This document shows positions 16,285-24,431 of a stretch of DNA of 32,426 nt, piece by piece. The translations under genes were made by a program, and so were the position numbers. The notes beneath the pieces are model-generated. The model had not been told where the DNA came from. It worked only from the letters and a program-made list of their open reading frames with translations, and made no database searches. Source of the DNA: an uncultured Planctomycetales bacterium (GTDB lineage: Bacteria > Planctomycetota > Planctomycetia > Pirellulales > Thermoguttaceae); contig CALARR010000081.1 in NCBI GenBank assembly GCA_937889015.1, forward strand, positions 1 to 32,426, read 5' to 3'. Each line of letters starts with the position of its first letter. Positions within the stretch are counted from its first letter, which is position 1.

Positions 16285-17364
16285 TCACTCTCCGCACCGG
16301 AGGCGCATTCGCTGATCGGCATGCTCTCGGGCAGCGTCGAGCATGGCTTGCAGGTTCTCGGCCGGTGTTTCCACGGCCAGTGTGCAGCCCGAGCTGAGCA
16401 CGAATCGCCGCTGGCCTGACTGCTCTGCGGTCTGCAGCAGCTCCAGCGTCGCCCGGCGGACTTCCGCGGGACTTCCTCGAGCGAGTACGGCCACGGGGTC
16501 GAGATTGCCCCAGATCGCTACCCGGGGTCCCACGCGCGCGGCCGCAGCGGCGATCGGCACGCGGTAGTCCAGTTCCAGCACGTCGGCGCCCGACGAGGCC
16601 ATGTCGGCCAGAATGGGCGCCGAGTCGCCGCAGATGTGCAGCGACACGGGGACCTGCACGGTCCGTTTCAGATCGGCGATCAACCGCCGCTCGATCGGCA
16701 GGGCCACTTCGCGGTAGAATCGGGGCCCCAGCAGTCCGGCGGGCGAATCACCGCCGCTGAGCATATCGGCCCCCACCTCGGCCAGCGACTGGGCATAGGC
16801 CAAGGCATATTCCAGACCGCGCTCCATCACCGCTTCGAGCAAGTCCCGATCATCCGTCAGGCAAAGCATGGCCTGCTGCGTGCCCAACAATTCGCAGGCT
16901 AGCGAGAAGGGATACTGGTCGAAGCAGGCCACGAGGAACACGCGCTCGCCGACGGCCTGGCGGATGCGGCGCAGGGCGTCGCGCATCAGGGGCCAGCGTC
17001 CCTGGGAGTTCGGATCGGGGGGCGGGATCCGGTCCAGGTCGGCCGCCTGGCGAAGGAGCGGCGTGCCCGTGCCCCCCTTGGGCTGATCGTCGTTCAGAAA
17101 GCGAACCGGCGCGCCCATGGCTTCGGCTGTGACCCAGGTATCGGCCGAGAGCCAAAGCGCATCGGGCCGGAAACGTTCGTAGTACTGCAGCACGCAATCG
17201 GCCAGCACGCCGGAATCGTTCGTGTAGCGGCGCAGGGAAACACCGGCCATGCGCGCACAGAAGTGAACGGCCAAGGGGCCGGTGGCCGGCCGCGGAATCG
17301 CTTGTCCCGCCAAGGCCCGCTGGACGAGTTGCCGGGAAGTGAGGTCGCTGGAGATCGTACTCAT
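16285..17364 (-). CDS. UroD-superfamily, MtaA/MtbA-like zinc methyltransferase homologue
   Basis: The 359-residue product has the uroporphyrinogen-decarboxylase fold but not the features of the heme enzyme. It keeps three zinc-ligand candidates in the places used by methylcobamide:CoM methyltransferases: His243 and Cys245 in SLHICGDSAPIL, and Cys327 in LSSGCTLAVETPAENL. Other fold markers are GADMLSGGDSPAGLLGP and AIWGNLDPVAVLARG. The inferred role is methyl transfer to or from a corrinoid or thiol, perhaps in demethylation of a sugar or other methylated compound. It starts 16 nt after the Gfo/Idh/MocA stop, so both form one transcript. No corrinoid protein is encoded in the window. Confidence 0.85.
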   Translation of the reverse strand: MSTISSDLTSRQLVQRALAGQAIPRPATGPLAVHFCARMAGVSLRRYTNDSGVLADCVLQYYERFRPDALWLSADTWVTAEAMGAPVRFLNDDQPKGGTGTPLLRQAADLDRIPPPDPNSQGRWPLMRDALRRIRQAVGERVFLVACFDQYPFSLACELLGTQQAMLCLTDDRDLLEAVMERGLEYALAYAQSLAEVGADMLSGGDSPAGLLGPRFYREVALPIERRLIADLKRTVQVPVSLHICGDSAPILADMASSGADVLELDYRVPIAAAAARVGPRVAIWGNLDPVAVLARGSPAEVRRATLELLQTAEQSGQRRFVLSSGCTLAVETPAENLQAMLDAAREHADQRMRLRCGE

Positions 17365-17380
17365 GTTTTGCCAATGCGCG

Positions 17381-18670
17381 CTACACCAGCGGCGTCACTC
17401 CGGGCATGGCGATCGGGTACTTGCCCTCGGCGTCGGGCAGGGTCGGGGGGGCCGTGTCCCACGTGTACGCGGCCGGCGCCAGGCTGAGCTTGGAGTGCAT
17501 GGCCTCTTCCCAGGTGATCGCGCGGCCCGTGTATGTCGCCAGTCGACCCATCACGGCCAGCATGGTGCTGATGACCATGTACTTGCCATTGTTGATCGGT
17601 CGGCCGCCGCGGATGGCCTCGAAGAGGGCCACGTGTTCCTGCTCGTGCATGGGCCGGACGCGCCCGGCGTATTCCCAAGGGGTCGCGCCTAGGATCCGGC
17701 AGCGCTGCAACTCGCAGCGACCCTTGGTGCCGAAGATGTGATCTTCCACGCTGTTGTAGCAGCCGGAATGCTGGCGCACATATCCGTACATCCGGGCCCC
17801 GCTTTCGTATTCGTAGACGATCGCGTGGTGGTCGAAGACGTCGCCATACTCGGGCCCGACGCGCACCTGGCGTCCGCCTTCTCCCCACGCGCGGGCCGGG
17901 GGCACGTCGCCCAGGGCCCAGGAGCCTTTGTCCAGGCTGTGGACGAGCGTCAGCCCCGGCAGGTCGCCGGAGAGCCAGGTGAAGTTGTACCAGTTGCGCA
18001 GGTGGTATTTCATCTCCGTGTCGTCGGGCAGGCGCGGCCGGGTCCAGGAAAAGCCGGTCATGTAGGTTTCCTGCACGCAGAGGACCTCGCCGATGGCCCC
18101 GTCCTGGATCCGTTTCATGGTCTCCTGCATGCCCTGGTGGTAGCGGTAGCAGAGGCCCGAGACCACGCACAGCCGCTTGCGTGCGGCTTCGGCGCAGGCC
18201 TGTTGCAGCATGCGGACCTGCGCCGGATCGACGCCGTGCGGCTTCTCGACGAACACGTGCCGGCCGGCCTCCACGGCGGCCTTCAAGTGGATGGGATGAA
18301 AGTGCGAGGGGGTGGCCAGCAACACCACGTCCACACATTCCAACAGGTTGCGATAGGCATCGAAGCCTTCGAACTGTCGTTCCGGGCTGACATCGACCTG
18401 CTTGGGCCGGGCGTTCTGGATGCGCTTCAGGCTGCCGGCGATCCGGTCGCCAAAGACGTCGGCCATGGCCACCAGGCGGGCCTGGGGATCGGCCAGGAGG
18501 GCCTGCGCGGCGGCGCCGGTGCCGCGGCCACCGCAGCCCACCAGCCCCACGCGCAGCACGTCGCTGCCCGCAGCATGGGCACTGCGCGCGATCGGCAAAA
18601 CGCTGCTGATCGCTGTGGCCGCACCGGCTTGGAGAAATGCACGGCGGGAGGCGACGGAACGATCGGACAT
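17381..18670 (-). CDS. Tat-exported Gfo/Idh/MocA-family oxidoreductase
   Basis: The 429-residue product has a twin-arginine signal (SRRAFLQAG, then a hydrophobic stretch to about residue 33), an NAD(P)-binding Rossmann domain starting VLRVGLVGCGGRGTGAAAQAL, and the family motif VEKPHGVDPAQV. The C-terminal domain, with FDHHAIVYEYESGARMYGYVRQ, follows. The family oxidises or reduces sugars, inositols and related polyols; many planctomycete members carry Tat signals and arrive outside the cytoplasm with cofactor bound. A perfect AAGGAG box lies 6 nt before the ATG. It is the first gene of a pair with the zinc methyltransferase homologue and is divergent from an AraC regulator 554 bp away, which probably controls it. 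Confidence 0.9.
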   Translation of the reverse strand: MSDRSVASRRAFLQAGAATAISSVLPIARSAHAAGSDVLRVGLVGCGGRGTGAAAQALLADPQARLVAMADVFGDRIAGSLKRIQNARPKQVDVSPERQFEGFDAYRNLLECVDVVLLATPSHFHPIHLKAAVEAGRHVFVEKPHGVDPAQVRMLQQACAEAARKRLCVVSGLCYRYHQGMQETMKRIQDGAIGEVLCVQETYMTGFSWTRPRLPDDTEMKYHLRNWYNFTWLSGDLPGLTLVHSLDKGSWALGDVPPARAWGEGGRQVRVGPEYGDVFDHHAIVYEYESGARMYGYVRQHSGCYNSVEDHIFGTKGRCELQRCRILGATPWEYAGRVRPMHEQEHVALFEAIRGGRPINNGKYMVISTMLAVMGRLATYTGRAITWEEAMHSKLSLAPAAYTWDTAPPTLPDAEGKYPIAMPGVTPLV

Positions 18671-19224
18671 CGGTAGCTCCTTATCAACTCGGTGGTCAAG
18701 CGTATGTGTCGGGTGTCAGCACAGCCATGTCGTGGCCGTCCCACCCGCTGGCCGGTCAGCCACAATTCGCCCTATGTTTGCTGGCCACGGGGTGTCCATC
18801 TGGTTGGTCTCCTGTGCCTGATGGATGCCCGCCTGACGATCGCCCCGCGCCTCACCGCAGGTCGCTGGTCGCCCTGGATTTGTTGGCGATCATGGCGCGC
18901 ACGGGACTCAGCGAGACGCTCTGTCAGGAATGCAAGGTGGAGTGTACTACCTCGGGGAAGACCTCGCGTCCCGGGTCGTACTGAAGTACAATATCAAACA
19001 CGCCGCCCATCCCCAGAACCCGCGCTGGGGCGGATCCTATTGGGTCCTGCAGAGGCAATGAACCGAGGGCGGACCAGCGGAAGCCCGGCTTTTCGGCCCT
19101 CCCGTCGGCAGGCCGGGGCCATCAACCATGCACAGACCCATCGGGGCTGTTGGGCCGCAGAATCCCCACGTACTGCCCGCAAACCATGCCCGGCCGCCAG
19201 ACGCCGCACAAGACGAAAACGCAC
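18671..19224. other. 554-bp divergent gap between the Gfo/Idh/MocA and AraC genes
   Basis: The gap should hold promoters for both divergent genes. I find no convincing -35/-10 pair in it. It contains a 43-codon protein-like reading frame (18930-19061), listed separately. A palindrome GTACT-GA-AGTAC at 18978-18989 lies inside that frame and could be an AraC-family site, but may be coincidental. The rest shows nothing I can name. Confidence 0.4.
18930..19061 (+). CDS. Short unrecognised ORF, 43 codons, small protein or gene remnant
   Basis: An ATG-started frame encodes 43 residues including VYYLGEDLASRVVLKYNIK and HPQNPRWGGSYWVLQRQ. The composition looks like true protein: aromatic residues, no low complexity, and about three quarters of codons end in G or C by my count. 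AGGA sits directly before the ATG, too close for a good ribosome-binding site. The frame stays open upstream past 18843 without clear similarity to coding sequence. It could be a small gene, or the C-terminal remnant of a larger lost gene. I do not recognise the family. Confidence 0.4.
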   Translation: MQGGVYYLGEDLASRVVLKYNIKHAAHPQNPRWGGSYWVLQRQ

Positions 19225-20130
19225 ATGGCCGAGATCCTGGTCGATCCCTCCCAGGAGCGACGGATCCTGGATTTTCGACCCTTGGGCTTTGGCGACGTGA
19301 TCGTGCTGGGCCGTTACCGCTACGCCGAGGCGCATCCCGCGCTGGCGGTCCACTGCCACGGCAAGATGCTGGAGATCTGCTACCTTCAGAGCGGCGAACA
19401 AACCTACTATGTCGACGGCCAGCGATTCCAACTCAAGGGCGGCGATCTGTTCGTCACCTATCCTCGCGAGCGGCATGGCACAGGCATGAGCCCCGAAGGC
19501 AAGGGCATGCTGTACTGGATGCTGATCCGCGTCCCGGAACGCGGCGGCCGGCTCCTTTCGCTCAGCGCGGCGGAAAGCCGCGCGGTCTGCCAGCAGCTTC
19601 TGCATCTGCCGGCGCGGCAGTTTCCGGGTGGTGAACGCATCGGCCGCGTGTTGCGTCGGGTGATGGAGACGTTTGATCGCGACCAGGACGCGCTGCGCGT
19701 GGTCAACTTGCGGAATCTTCTGCTGCGCTTCCTGCTGGACGTGCTGGAGGCGTCGCGCGGCTGGCGGCCGGGGGTGAGTCCGGCGATGCAAGCCGTGCAA
19801 ACGCTCATCCAGGAGAACCTCGACCGGCGCCTGCCGGTAGGCCGTCTGGCGGCGGCGGCCCATTTGTCCCTCTCGCGGTTCAAGGCCCGTTTCAAGGCCG
19901 AGGTAGGAGTTCCACCGGCCGATTATGCCATGCGCCAGCGCATCGAGTTCGCCGGGCAACTGTTGCGGCAAGGCGATCTGTCCGTGACCGAGCTTGCCAT
20001 GCGTCTGGGATTCAACAGCACGCAGTACTTCGCCACGGTCTTCAAGCGTTATGTGGGGAAGGCGCCCAGCGCGTATCGCCGTACCGGCAGCCAAGAGAGC
20101 GATCAGAACCCATCCACGCCCACACCGTAG
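19225..20130 (+). CDS. AraC-family transcriptional regulator with N-terminal cupin domain
   Basis: The 301-residue product has an N-terminal cupin sensing domain (about residues 20-110), with HPALAVHCHGKMLEICYLQSGEQTYYVDGQ and GGDLFVTYPRERHGTG. A C-terminal AraC DNA-binding domain (about 190-290) has two helix-turn-helix units: VGRLAAAAHLSLSRFKARFKAEVG and VTELAMRLGFNSTQYFATVFKRYVGKAPSAYRR. Such proteins usually bind a sugar or aromatic ligand and activate neighbouring genes; divergence from the Gfo/Idh/MocA-methyltransferase pair makes those the likely targets. The ATG at 19225 fits the fold start; ATGs at 19150 and 19186 are in frame, and none has a clear ribosome-binding site. It converges on the TPR gene, 31 bp away. 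Confidence 0.9.
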   Translation: MAEILVDPSQERRILDFRPLGFGDVIVLGRYRYAEAHPALAVHCHGKMLEICYLQSGEQTYYVDGQRFQLKGGDLFVTYPRERHGTGMSPEGKGMLYWMLIRVPERGGRLLSLSAAESRAVCQQLLHLPARQFPGGERIGRVLRRVMETFDRDQDALRVVNLRNLLLRFLLDVLEASRGWRPGVSPAMQAVQTLIQENLDRRLPVGRLAAAAHLSLSRFKARFKAEVGVPPADYAMRQRIEFAGQLLRQGDLSVTELAMRLGFNSTQYFATVFKRYVGKAPSAYRRTGSQESDQNPSTPTP

Positions 20131-20161
20131 CGGAAAACGGACCGCAGGCGGCAGCCGGCGT

Positions 20162-21286
20162 CTAGCGCGACAACTGCTTGGCGCGCGCCAAGTCGCTCTG
20201 GGCGCGGTTGTGGTCCCCCTTGCGTTCCAAGGCTCGTCCGCGGTGATAGTAGGCCCGGGCATAATCGGGCGAGAGGCGGATGGCCTGATCGAAATCGGCG
20301 ATGGCGATGTCCAGATCGCCCAGCGCCGTGTAGACCAACCCTCGATTGCAGTAGGCGCGCGCATAGCCCGCGTCCAGTTGGATGGCGTGGCCGAAGTCGT
20401 CGATGGCGGCGGGGAACTGTCCTTGGCGCACGAGGACCACCCCGCGATGGCAATAGGCCTTGGCGTTTTCGGGGTGCAGTTCGATATTCTTGGAGTAGTC
20501 GCCGAGGGCTTCGGCCAGTTTTCCCAGCAAACCAAGGACCACGCCGCGATTGTAGTAGGCTTCGGCCAACGTGGGGTCCAGGCGGATGGCGCGCGAGTAG
20601 TCGGCCAGGGCGAGGTCCAAGAGTCCCCGGCGACTGTACAACGCGCCGCGATCGCAGTAAGCCGCGGCGCTGGGATCGAGTCGCACGGCCTCGCTCTGAT
20701 CGTTGAGCGATTGTTCCCATTGGCCTAGTCGGAAGTAGGCCAGGCCGCGGTTGTGATAGGCGTTGGCAAAGCCGGCGGCCAGGCGAATGGCGTCTGAGAA
20801 GTCGCCGATGGCCTTCTCGAAGTCCCCTTGCAGATAGTGGATCCGGCCGCGATTGTAGTAGGCCTTTTCGTCCTGCGGGGCCAACCGCAGGACCGCGCCG
20901 TAGTCGGCGATCGCGGCTTGGTTCTGGCCTTGGGTCTGGTAGGCGTTGCCGCGGTTGCCCAAGGCTTTGACCTGTCCCGGTTGCAGATCGATGGCCGAGG
21001 TGTAGTCGCGGATCGCGGCGTCATAGTCGCCTTGCGCGGCGCGCGCCAAGCCTCGGCCCACCAAGGCCTCGGCGTCTTTGGGCGCGATGCGCAGCGCCTG
21101 GTTGTAGTCGGCCAGCGCGGCATCGTGCCGGCCCAGTTGTTGGGCGGCCACGCCCCGGTTGTAATAGGCGGCGGCCAACTGCGGATCCAGGCGGAGCGCT
21201 TCGTCAAAGGCCGCCAACGCGCGCTGGGGGTCGGCGATTTGCAGCAGGCTCACACCGTGGTTCAGGATTTCAACTGCGTCGGCCAT
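20162..21286 (-). CDS. Protein of eleven tetratricopeptide repeats
   Basis: The product is almost wholly 34-residue TPRs; I count eleven in a row, most with the YYNRG or YCNRG helix A and AI.DY..AI.L.P helix B pattern. It has no signal peptide, membrane segment or other domain. TPR arrays bind protein partners, so a scaffold role is likely. Start choice is open: the ATG at 21286 leads straight into the first repeat, whereas a TTG at 21376 would add a 30-residue low-complexity leader and overlap the upstream GGDEF stop as TTGA. Neither has a ribosome-binding site. The gene follows the GGDEF-like gene closely and probably shares its transcript. Confidence 0.85.
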   Translation of the reverse strand: MADAVEILNHGVSLLQIADPQRALAAFDEALRLDPQLAAAYYNRGVAAQQLGRHDAALADYNQALRIAPKDAEALVGRGLARAAQGDYDAAIRDYTSAIDLQPGQVKALGNRGNAYQTQGQNQAAIADYGAVLRLAPQDEKAYYNRGRIHYLQGDFEKAIGDFSDAIRLAAGFANAYHNRGLAYFRLGQWEQSLNDQSEAVRLDPSAAAYCDRGALYSRRGLLDLALADYSRAIRLDPTLAEAYYNRGVVLGLLGKLAEALGDYSKNIELHPENAKAYCHRGVVLVRQGQFPAAIDDFGHAIQLDAGYARAYCNRGLVYTALGDLDIAIADFDQAIRLSPDYARAYYHRGRALERKGDHNRAQSDLARAKQLSR

Positions 21287-21372
21287 GAGTGTTGGGGCAG
21301 ATGGGCTGTCGGGCGAAAGGTCCAAGGGGGCTGGCAGGCTGTTGGCGATCGTCTCCTCGCGTCTGCGGTTGC

Positions 21373-22752
21373 TCAAATCAGGATGTCGCGATATTCGGCG
21401 CCCAAGTTGGGCGATTGGATCAACTGAGCCGCTTCGCCATCGTGGAAGAAGGTCCGGTTGTGCCCCGCCTGCTTGGCCTTGGCCAAGGTATCCTCCACGC
21501 GGCCGAAGAGGGTTTCCGGCGTGTCGTCGGGCTGGATGGGCGTGATCGCCACGCTGACCGTCAGACTGAGGCTATTGTCCCCTCGGGCGAAGGTCATGCG
21601 TTCCACCGACTGGCGGATCAACTCCAGGTTCTTGGTCACCGTGCGTGGCCCTTGGTTCACGGTCACGATCGAGAACTGCTGGCCCGCAAAGCGCGCCACG
21701 AGATTCCCCTCGCCGGCGGCCCCCAACAGATACTGGGCCACGTGATACAGCACGCGATCGCCCGCCTGGGAACCGTGCTTCTCGTTGACCGATTGGAACT
21801 TGTCCAGGTCCAACAGCGCGACACACAGTTCCTGTTGACTGGGGCGTCCCTCTTCCCACCATTGGTGCAAGGTGGCTTCCAGGCCCACGCGGTTGAACAG
21901 TTGCGTGAGGCGATCGCGTTTGAGCTGGTCTTCGATGTGTCCCAGCCGGCCCTCTTGTCGGGCAATGGCCAAGAAGGCTTGTTCTTGACTGTCGCGGAGC
22001 TTGTGGCGCGCGGCGCGGAGCTTGTCGATTTCGGCCAGCAAGCGTTCGCCCGCCGCCTGCAGGTCGTCGCTGAAGTCCATGTGGTGCAGATTGCTGAGCG
22101 TGGTCTCGATCTGGGCCGCTTGCTCCAGATTGGTCATCTCGATCTGCTCGCCCATGGACGCCAGCGCCCCCAGTTCGTCTAGCCGCTGGTGGAATTGTTC
22201 GGCGGCCTGGCTCTGTTCGACGAGGTAGGTCTCGCAGTCTTGCTTCAGGTCCTCCAGGCACTGCTGGATGGTCTGTGAATCGTATTCTCCCTTGCAGGCG
22301 CGGAGCCGCGTGTCGATCTCGGTGACCTTGACGCCGCTGCGGAGCATGGCGATGTTCAGCTTCAGCACCGACGTCTCGACGTATCGTTCGTCCAGGTTCC
22401 AGACCGCCGGATGGGACGGCTGGGGCAAGTCGGTCTCCTCCACCGGTTCGGCCGGCTCATCGCCAGCGACGTCGGTCGCCGGCGGCGACTCGGCAGGAGG
22501 CGGACCGGGATCGGCCTCCGCCTCGTGGACGGAGGGGCGAGCGGACGCGGGGCTGGTGGGGCTCGACGCCGCGGGGGCCGGCGCCGCCAAAGCCGGCGCA
22601 GCCTGACCGCAGAGCGTACGCCACGCCTCGGCCATGCTGGGCGGACCATAACCCAGATGCATCGCCACGGCGAAGCCCACGCCGATGTTCACAACGGCAA
22701 TCGCCAGGGTCAACCAGACCAAGCTCACCACTCCCGAAGGGACCGAAGGCAC
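21373..22752 (-). CDS. Membrane-anchored GGDEF-family protein with degenerate signature (probably inactive)
   Basis: The 459-residue product has one N-terminal membrane segment (VVSLVWLTLAIAVVNIGVGF), a Pro/Ala-rich linker (about 45-115), a long helical region that is probably coiled coil (about 120-285) and a C-terminal GGDEF-type domain. The fold is clear from DRLTQLFNRVGLEATLHQWW, VALLDLDKFQSVNEKHGSQAGDRVLYHVAQYL and VSVAITPIQPDDTPETLFGRVEDTLAKAKQAGHN. The signature loop, however, reads AGQQF (residues 356-360) in place of GG(D/E)EF, losing both acidic residues needed for c-di-GMP synthesis. It is therefore probably a sensor, scaffold or GTP-binding protein. The start is a GTG at 22752; nearby GTG and TTG codons behind a GGGAG box are alternatives. 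It runs into the TPR gene. Confidence 0.85.
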   Translation of the reverse strand: MPSVPSGVVSLVWLTLAIAVVNIGVGFAVAMHLGYGPPSMAEAWRTLCGQAAPALAAPAPAASSPTSPASARPSVHEAEADPGPPPAESPPATDVAGDEPAEPVEETDLPQPSHPAVWNLDERYVETSVLKLNIAMLRSGVKVTEIDTRLRACKGEYDSQTIQQCLEDLKQDCETYLVEQSQAAEQFHQRLDELGALASMGEQIEMTNLEQAAQIETTLSNLHHMDFSDDLQAAGERLLAEIDKLRAARHKLRDSQEQAFLAIARQEGRLGHIEDQLKRDRLTQLFNRVGLEATLHQWWEEGRPSQQELCVALLDLDKFQSVNEKHGSQAGDRVLYHVAQYLLGAAGEGNLVARFAGQQFSIVTVNQGPRTVTKNLELIRQSVERMTFARGDNSLSLTVSVAITPIQPDDTPETLFGRVEDTLAKAKQAGHNRTFFHDGEAAQLIQSPNLGAEYRDILI

Positions 22753-22770
22753 AACGGGGACCGAGCGTCA

Positions 22771-22785
22771 CCGGCCAAGGGCCGG
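22771..22785. repeat. Short perfect hairpin in the GGDEF gene leader
   Basis: CCGGCC-AAG-GGCCGG forms a 6-bp stem with a 3-nt loop, the same plan as the hairpins at 7461-7654. It sits about 20 nt before the GTG start of the GGDEF-like gene and could affect its translation. Confidence 0.5.
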
Positions 22786-22991
22786 CACCGCACGACACTA
22801 CGGCAACTATACTATGCAGCAAGCCCACCCGTAGGAGTGGTTTTCTGCGGAGAAGCCCTCAGCCGAGCATGACCTGTGGTTTCGTCCGCTTGAAGGGAAT
22901 CGAGCGGTTGCGCGGGGGGCACGCAGGGCGGAGCGACGGCGATGGCGGCGCCAAGAGGGCGTTGGAACACGGCTGGGGCCGTTGCGCAACA

Positions 22992-24431
22992 CTATCGCGG
23001 ATTGGGGACCTTCAGCGAAGTGAGTTGCCGCGTGTCGTCGGGCTGTCCGGCGGAGAGCCGTTCCAGCAGGGCGGGCGAGGCCCGATCGAGCATCAGCACT
23101 TCGCTCTTGCCCTGCGAATTCTGACGCGGACGGATGATCACGATCACCTCGGCCCCTTCGCCCGCGCGCCGCCGCATTTCTTCCAGCAAGCTCTGCTCTT
23201 CCTTGGCCAGCGAGGCGTTGGCCAAGGCGTTGGGCGGGGCGGGCAGAGCCAACTCGCTGGGCTGGGGCATCTGTTTGGGCATGGCCGGCAATTCGCTCGG
23301 CGCCGCAGCCAGGGTTGCGCCTGTGGCGGGCGAGTGGCAAACGAATTCCAGGCCGGCGCGGCGCAATTCGGCGTAGATCGATCCCAGGGCGGCGTAGAGT
23401 CCCTCGCGATCGGAGGGATCCGCCGCGTTGCACACGCCGACCACGCGGCCGTCGAGGGTGAACAATCCGCCGCCGCTGCGGCCGACGACCGGGATGTCGG
23501 CGACGACCAGATTCGGCGGACCGGCGTACTTGCCGAGGGCATTGATCCGCGTGCGCCGCACGGTGGGATCGGCCCCGTTGTTGCAGCCCACGGTGACGAT
23601 CGGATCGCCGGCCGCCAGGGGCAGTTCAAGGGGAGCCACCGGGGCCACGGCGACCGGCCCCGGAGCGTGGAAACTGAGCAGGCCGACGTCGCGGTCGAGG
23701 TCATAGGAGATCAACCGGCCGGGCAGGTGCTGGGTGGTCGTGGGACCAAACAGATCCACCTCGATGCGGCCCTTGCCTTGGGAATCACGGAAGATGTGTC
23801 CGCAGGTCAGGACCAGGGCTTCTCCGTCCCGCGAATCAATGATCGTGCCCGATCCACAGGACCGGCCACTGGTGTCTTCGATCCGCAGCCGCACCGTGGC
23901 TGCCATGAACTCGGCATCGGACTTCATGCCGCCCGAGGGCATGGGCTGCGCGGGGACCTGGGGCTGGGCGGCCGGCGTTTCGGCGGCGGGGGTCACGGCG
24001 GTGAGGTTCGAGGCCGGCAAGACCGGACAGGAGGGCCCCGCCGGTGTGGCTGCAGGCCGAGCGGCCGGGGGCTGCGCGGCGGGCGAACCGGCCAGGGCTG
24101 GGGCTGGACTCTTGGGGGCGGCCGTACTCCCCAATTTGCACATCTGGACCAGGCGCTGGGCGCTTACGGCCCCTTCCACGCGGTCCACTTCCCGTCCTCC
24201 GGAAAGCATGACGAAGCAGGGAATACTGCGGATCTTGAAACGGTCGGCCAGGCCGCGTTCTTTGTCGATGTTGATCTGCCGAATGGGATATCCTTGGGCG
24301 ACCAGTTGCTTGACCGTCGGATCCATGGCCCGGCAGGGGCCGCACCAGTCGGCGTAGAAGTCCAAAAGAACGGTCTGCGACTGGGCTTGGGTCAGGGCCA
24401 GTACCACGACTGCTGCCTGCAAGGAGACCAT
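22992..24431 (-). CDS. Exported thioredoxin-trypsin-like protease fusion
   Basis: The 479-residue product fuses two enzymes. After a short signal peptide (about residues 1-18) comes a thioredoxin domain with the intact redox motif WCGPC (29-33) and the cis-proline SIPCF. A Pro/Ala-rich linker (about 105-165) leads to a trypsin-like protease domain with a complete triad: His212 in TCGHIF, Asp248 in DLDRDVGLLSF, and Ser319 in VGRSGGGLF. A C-terminal part (about 345-479) has a charged helix (EEQSLLEEMRRRAGEG) and no known domain. It could recognise or reduce misfolded exported proteins and cleave them, which is inference. An AGGAGG box 6 nt before the ATG gives strong start support. It lies upstream of the GGDEF gene on the same strand. 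Confidence 0.88.
   Translation of the reverse strand: MVSLQAAVVVLALTQAQSQTVLLDFYADWCGPCRAMDPTVKQLVAQGYPIRQINIDKERGLADRFKIRSIPCFVMLSGGREVDRVEGAVSAQRLVQMCKLGSTAAPKSPAPALAGSPAAQPPAARPAATPAGPSCPVLPASNLTAVTPAAETPAAQPQVPAQPMPSGGMKSDAEFMAATVRLRIEDTSGRSCGSGTIIDSRDGEALVLTCGHIFRDSQGKGRIEVDLFGPTTTQHLPGRLISYDLDRDVGLLSFHAPGPVAVAPVAPLELPLAAGDPIVTVGCNNGADPTVRRTRINALGKYAGPPNLVVADIPVVGRSGGGLFTLDGRVVGVCNAADPSDREGLYAALGSIYAELRRAGLEFVCHSPATGATLAAAPSELPAMPKQMPQPSELALPAPPNALANASLAKEEQSLLEEMRRRAGEGAEVIVIIRPRQNSQGKSEVLMLDRASPALLERLSAGQPDDTRQLTSLKVPNPR

Noticed and set aside
16285..17364. Heme-pathway uroporphyrinogen decarboxylase (hemE)
   Set aside because: The Zn-ligand pattern of methylcobamide methyltransferases is present and the neighbours are sugar-type genes.
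18978..18989. GTACT-GA-AGTAC palindrome as a definite AraC operator
   Set aside because: It lies within the protein-like 43-codon frame and no second half-site was found; kept only as a remark.
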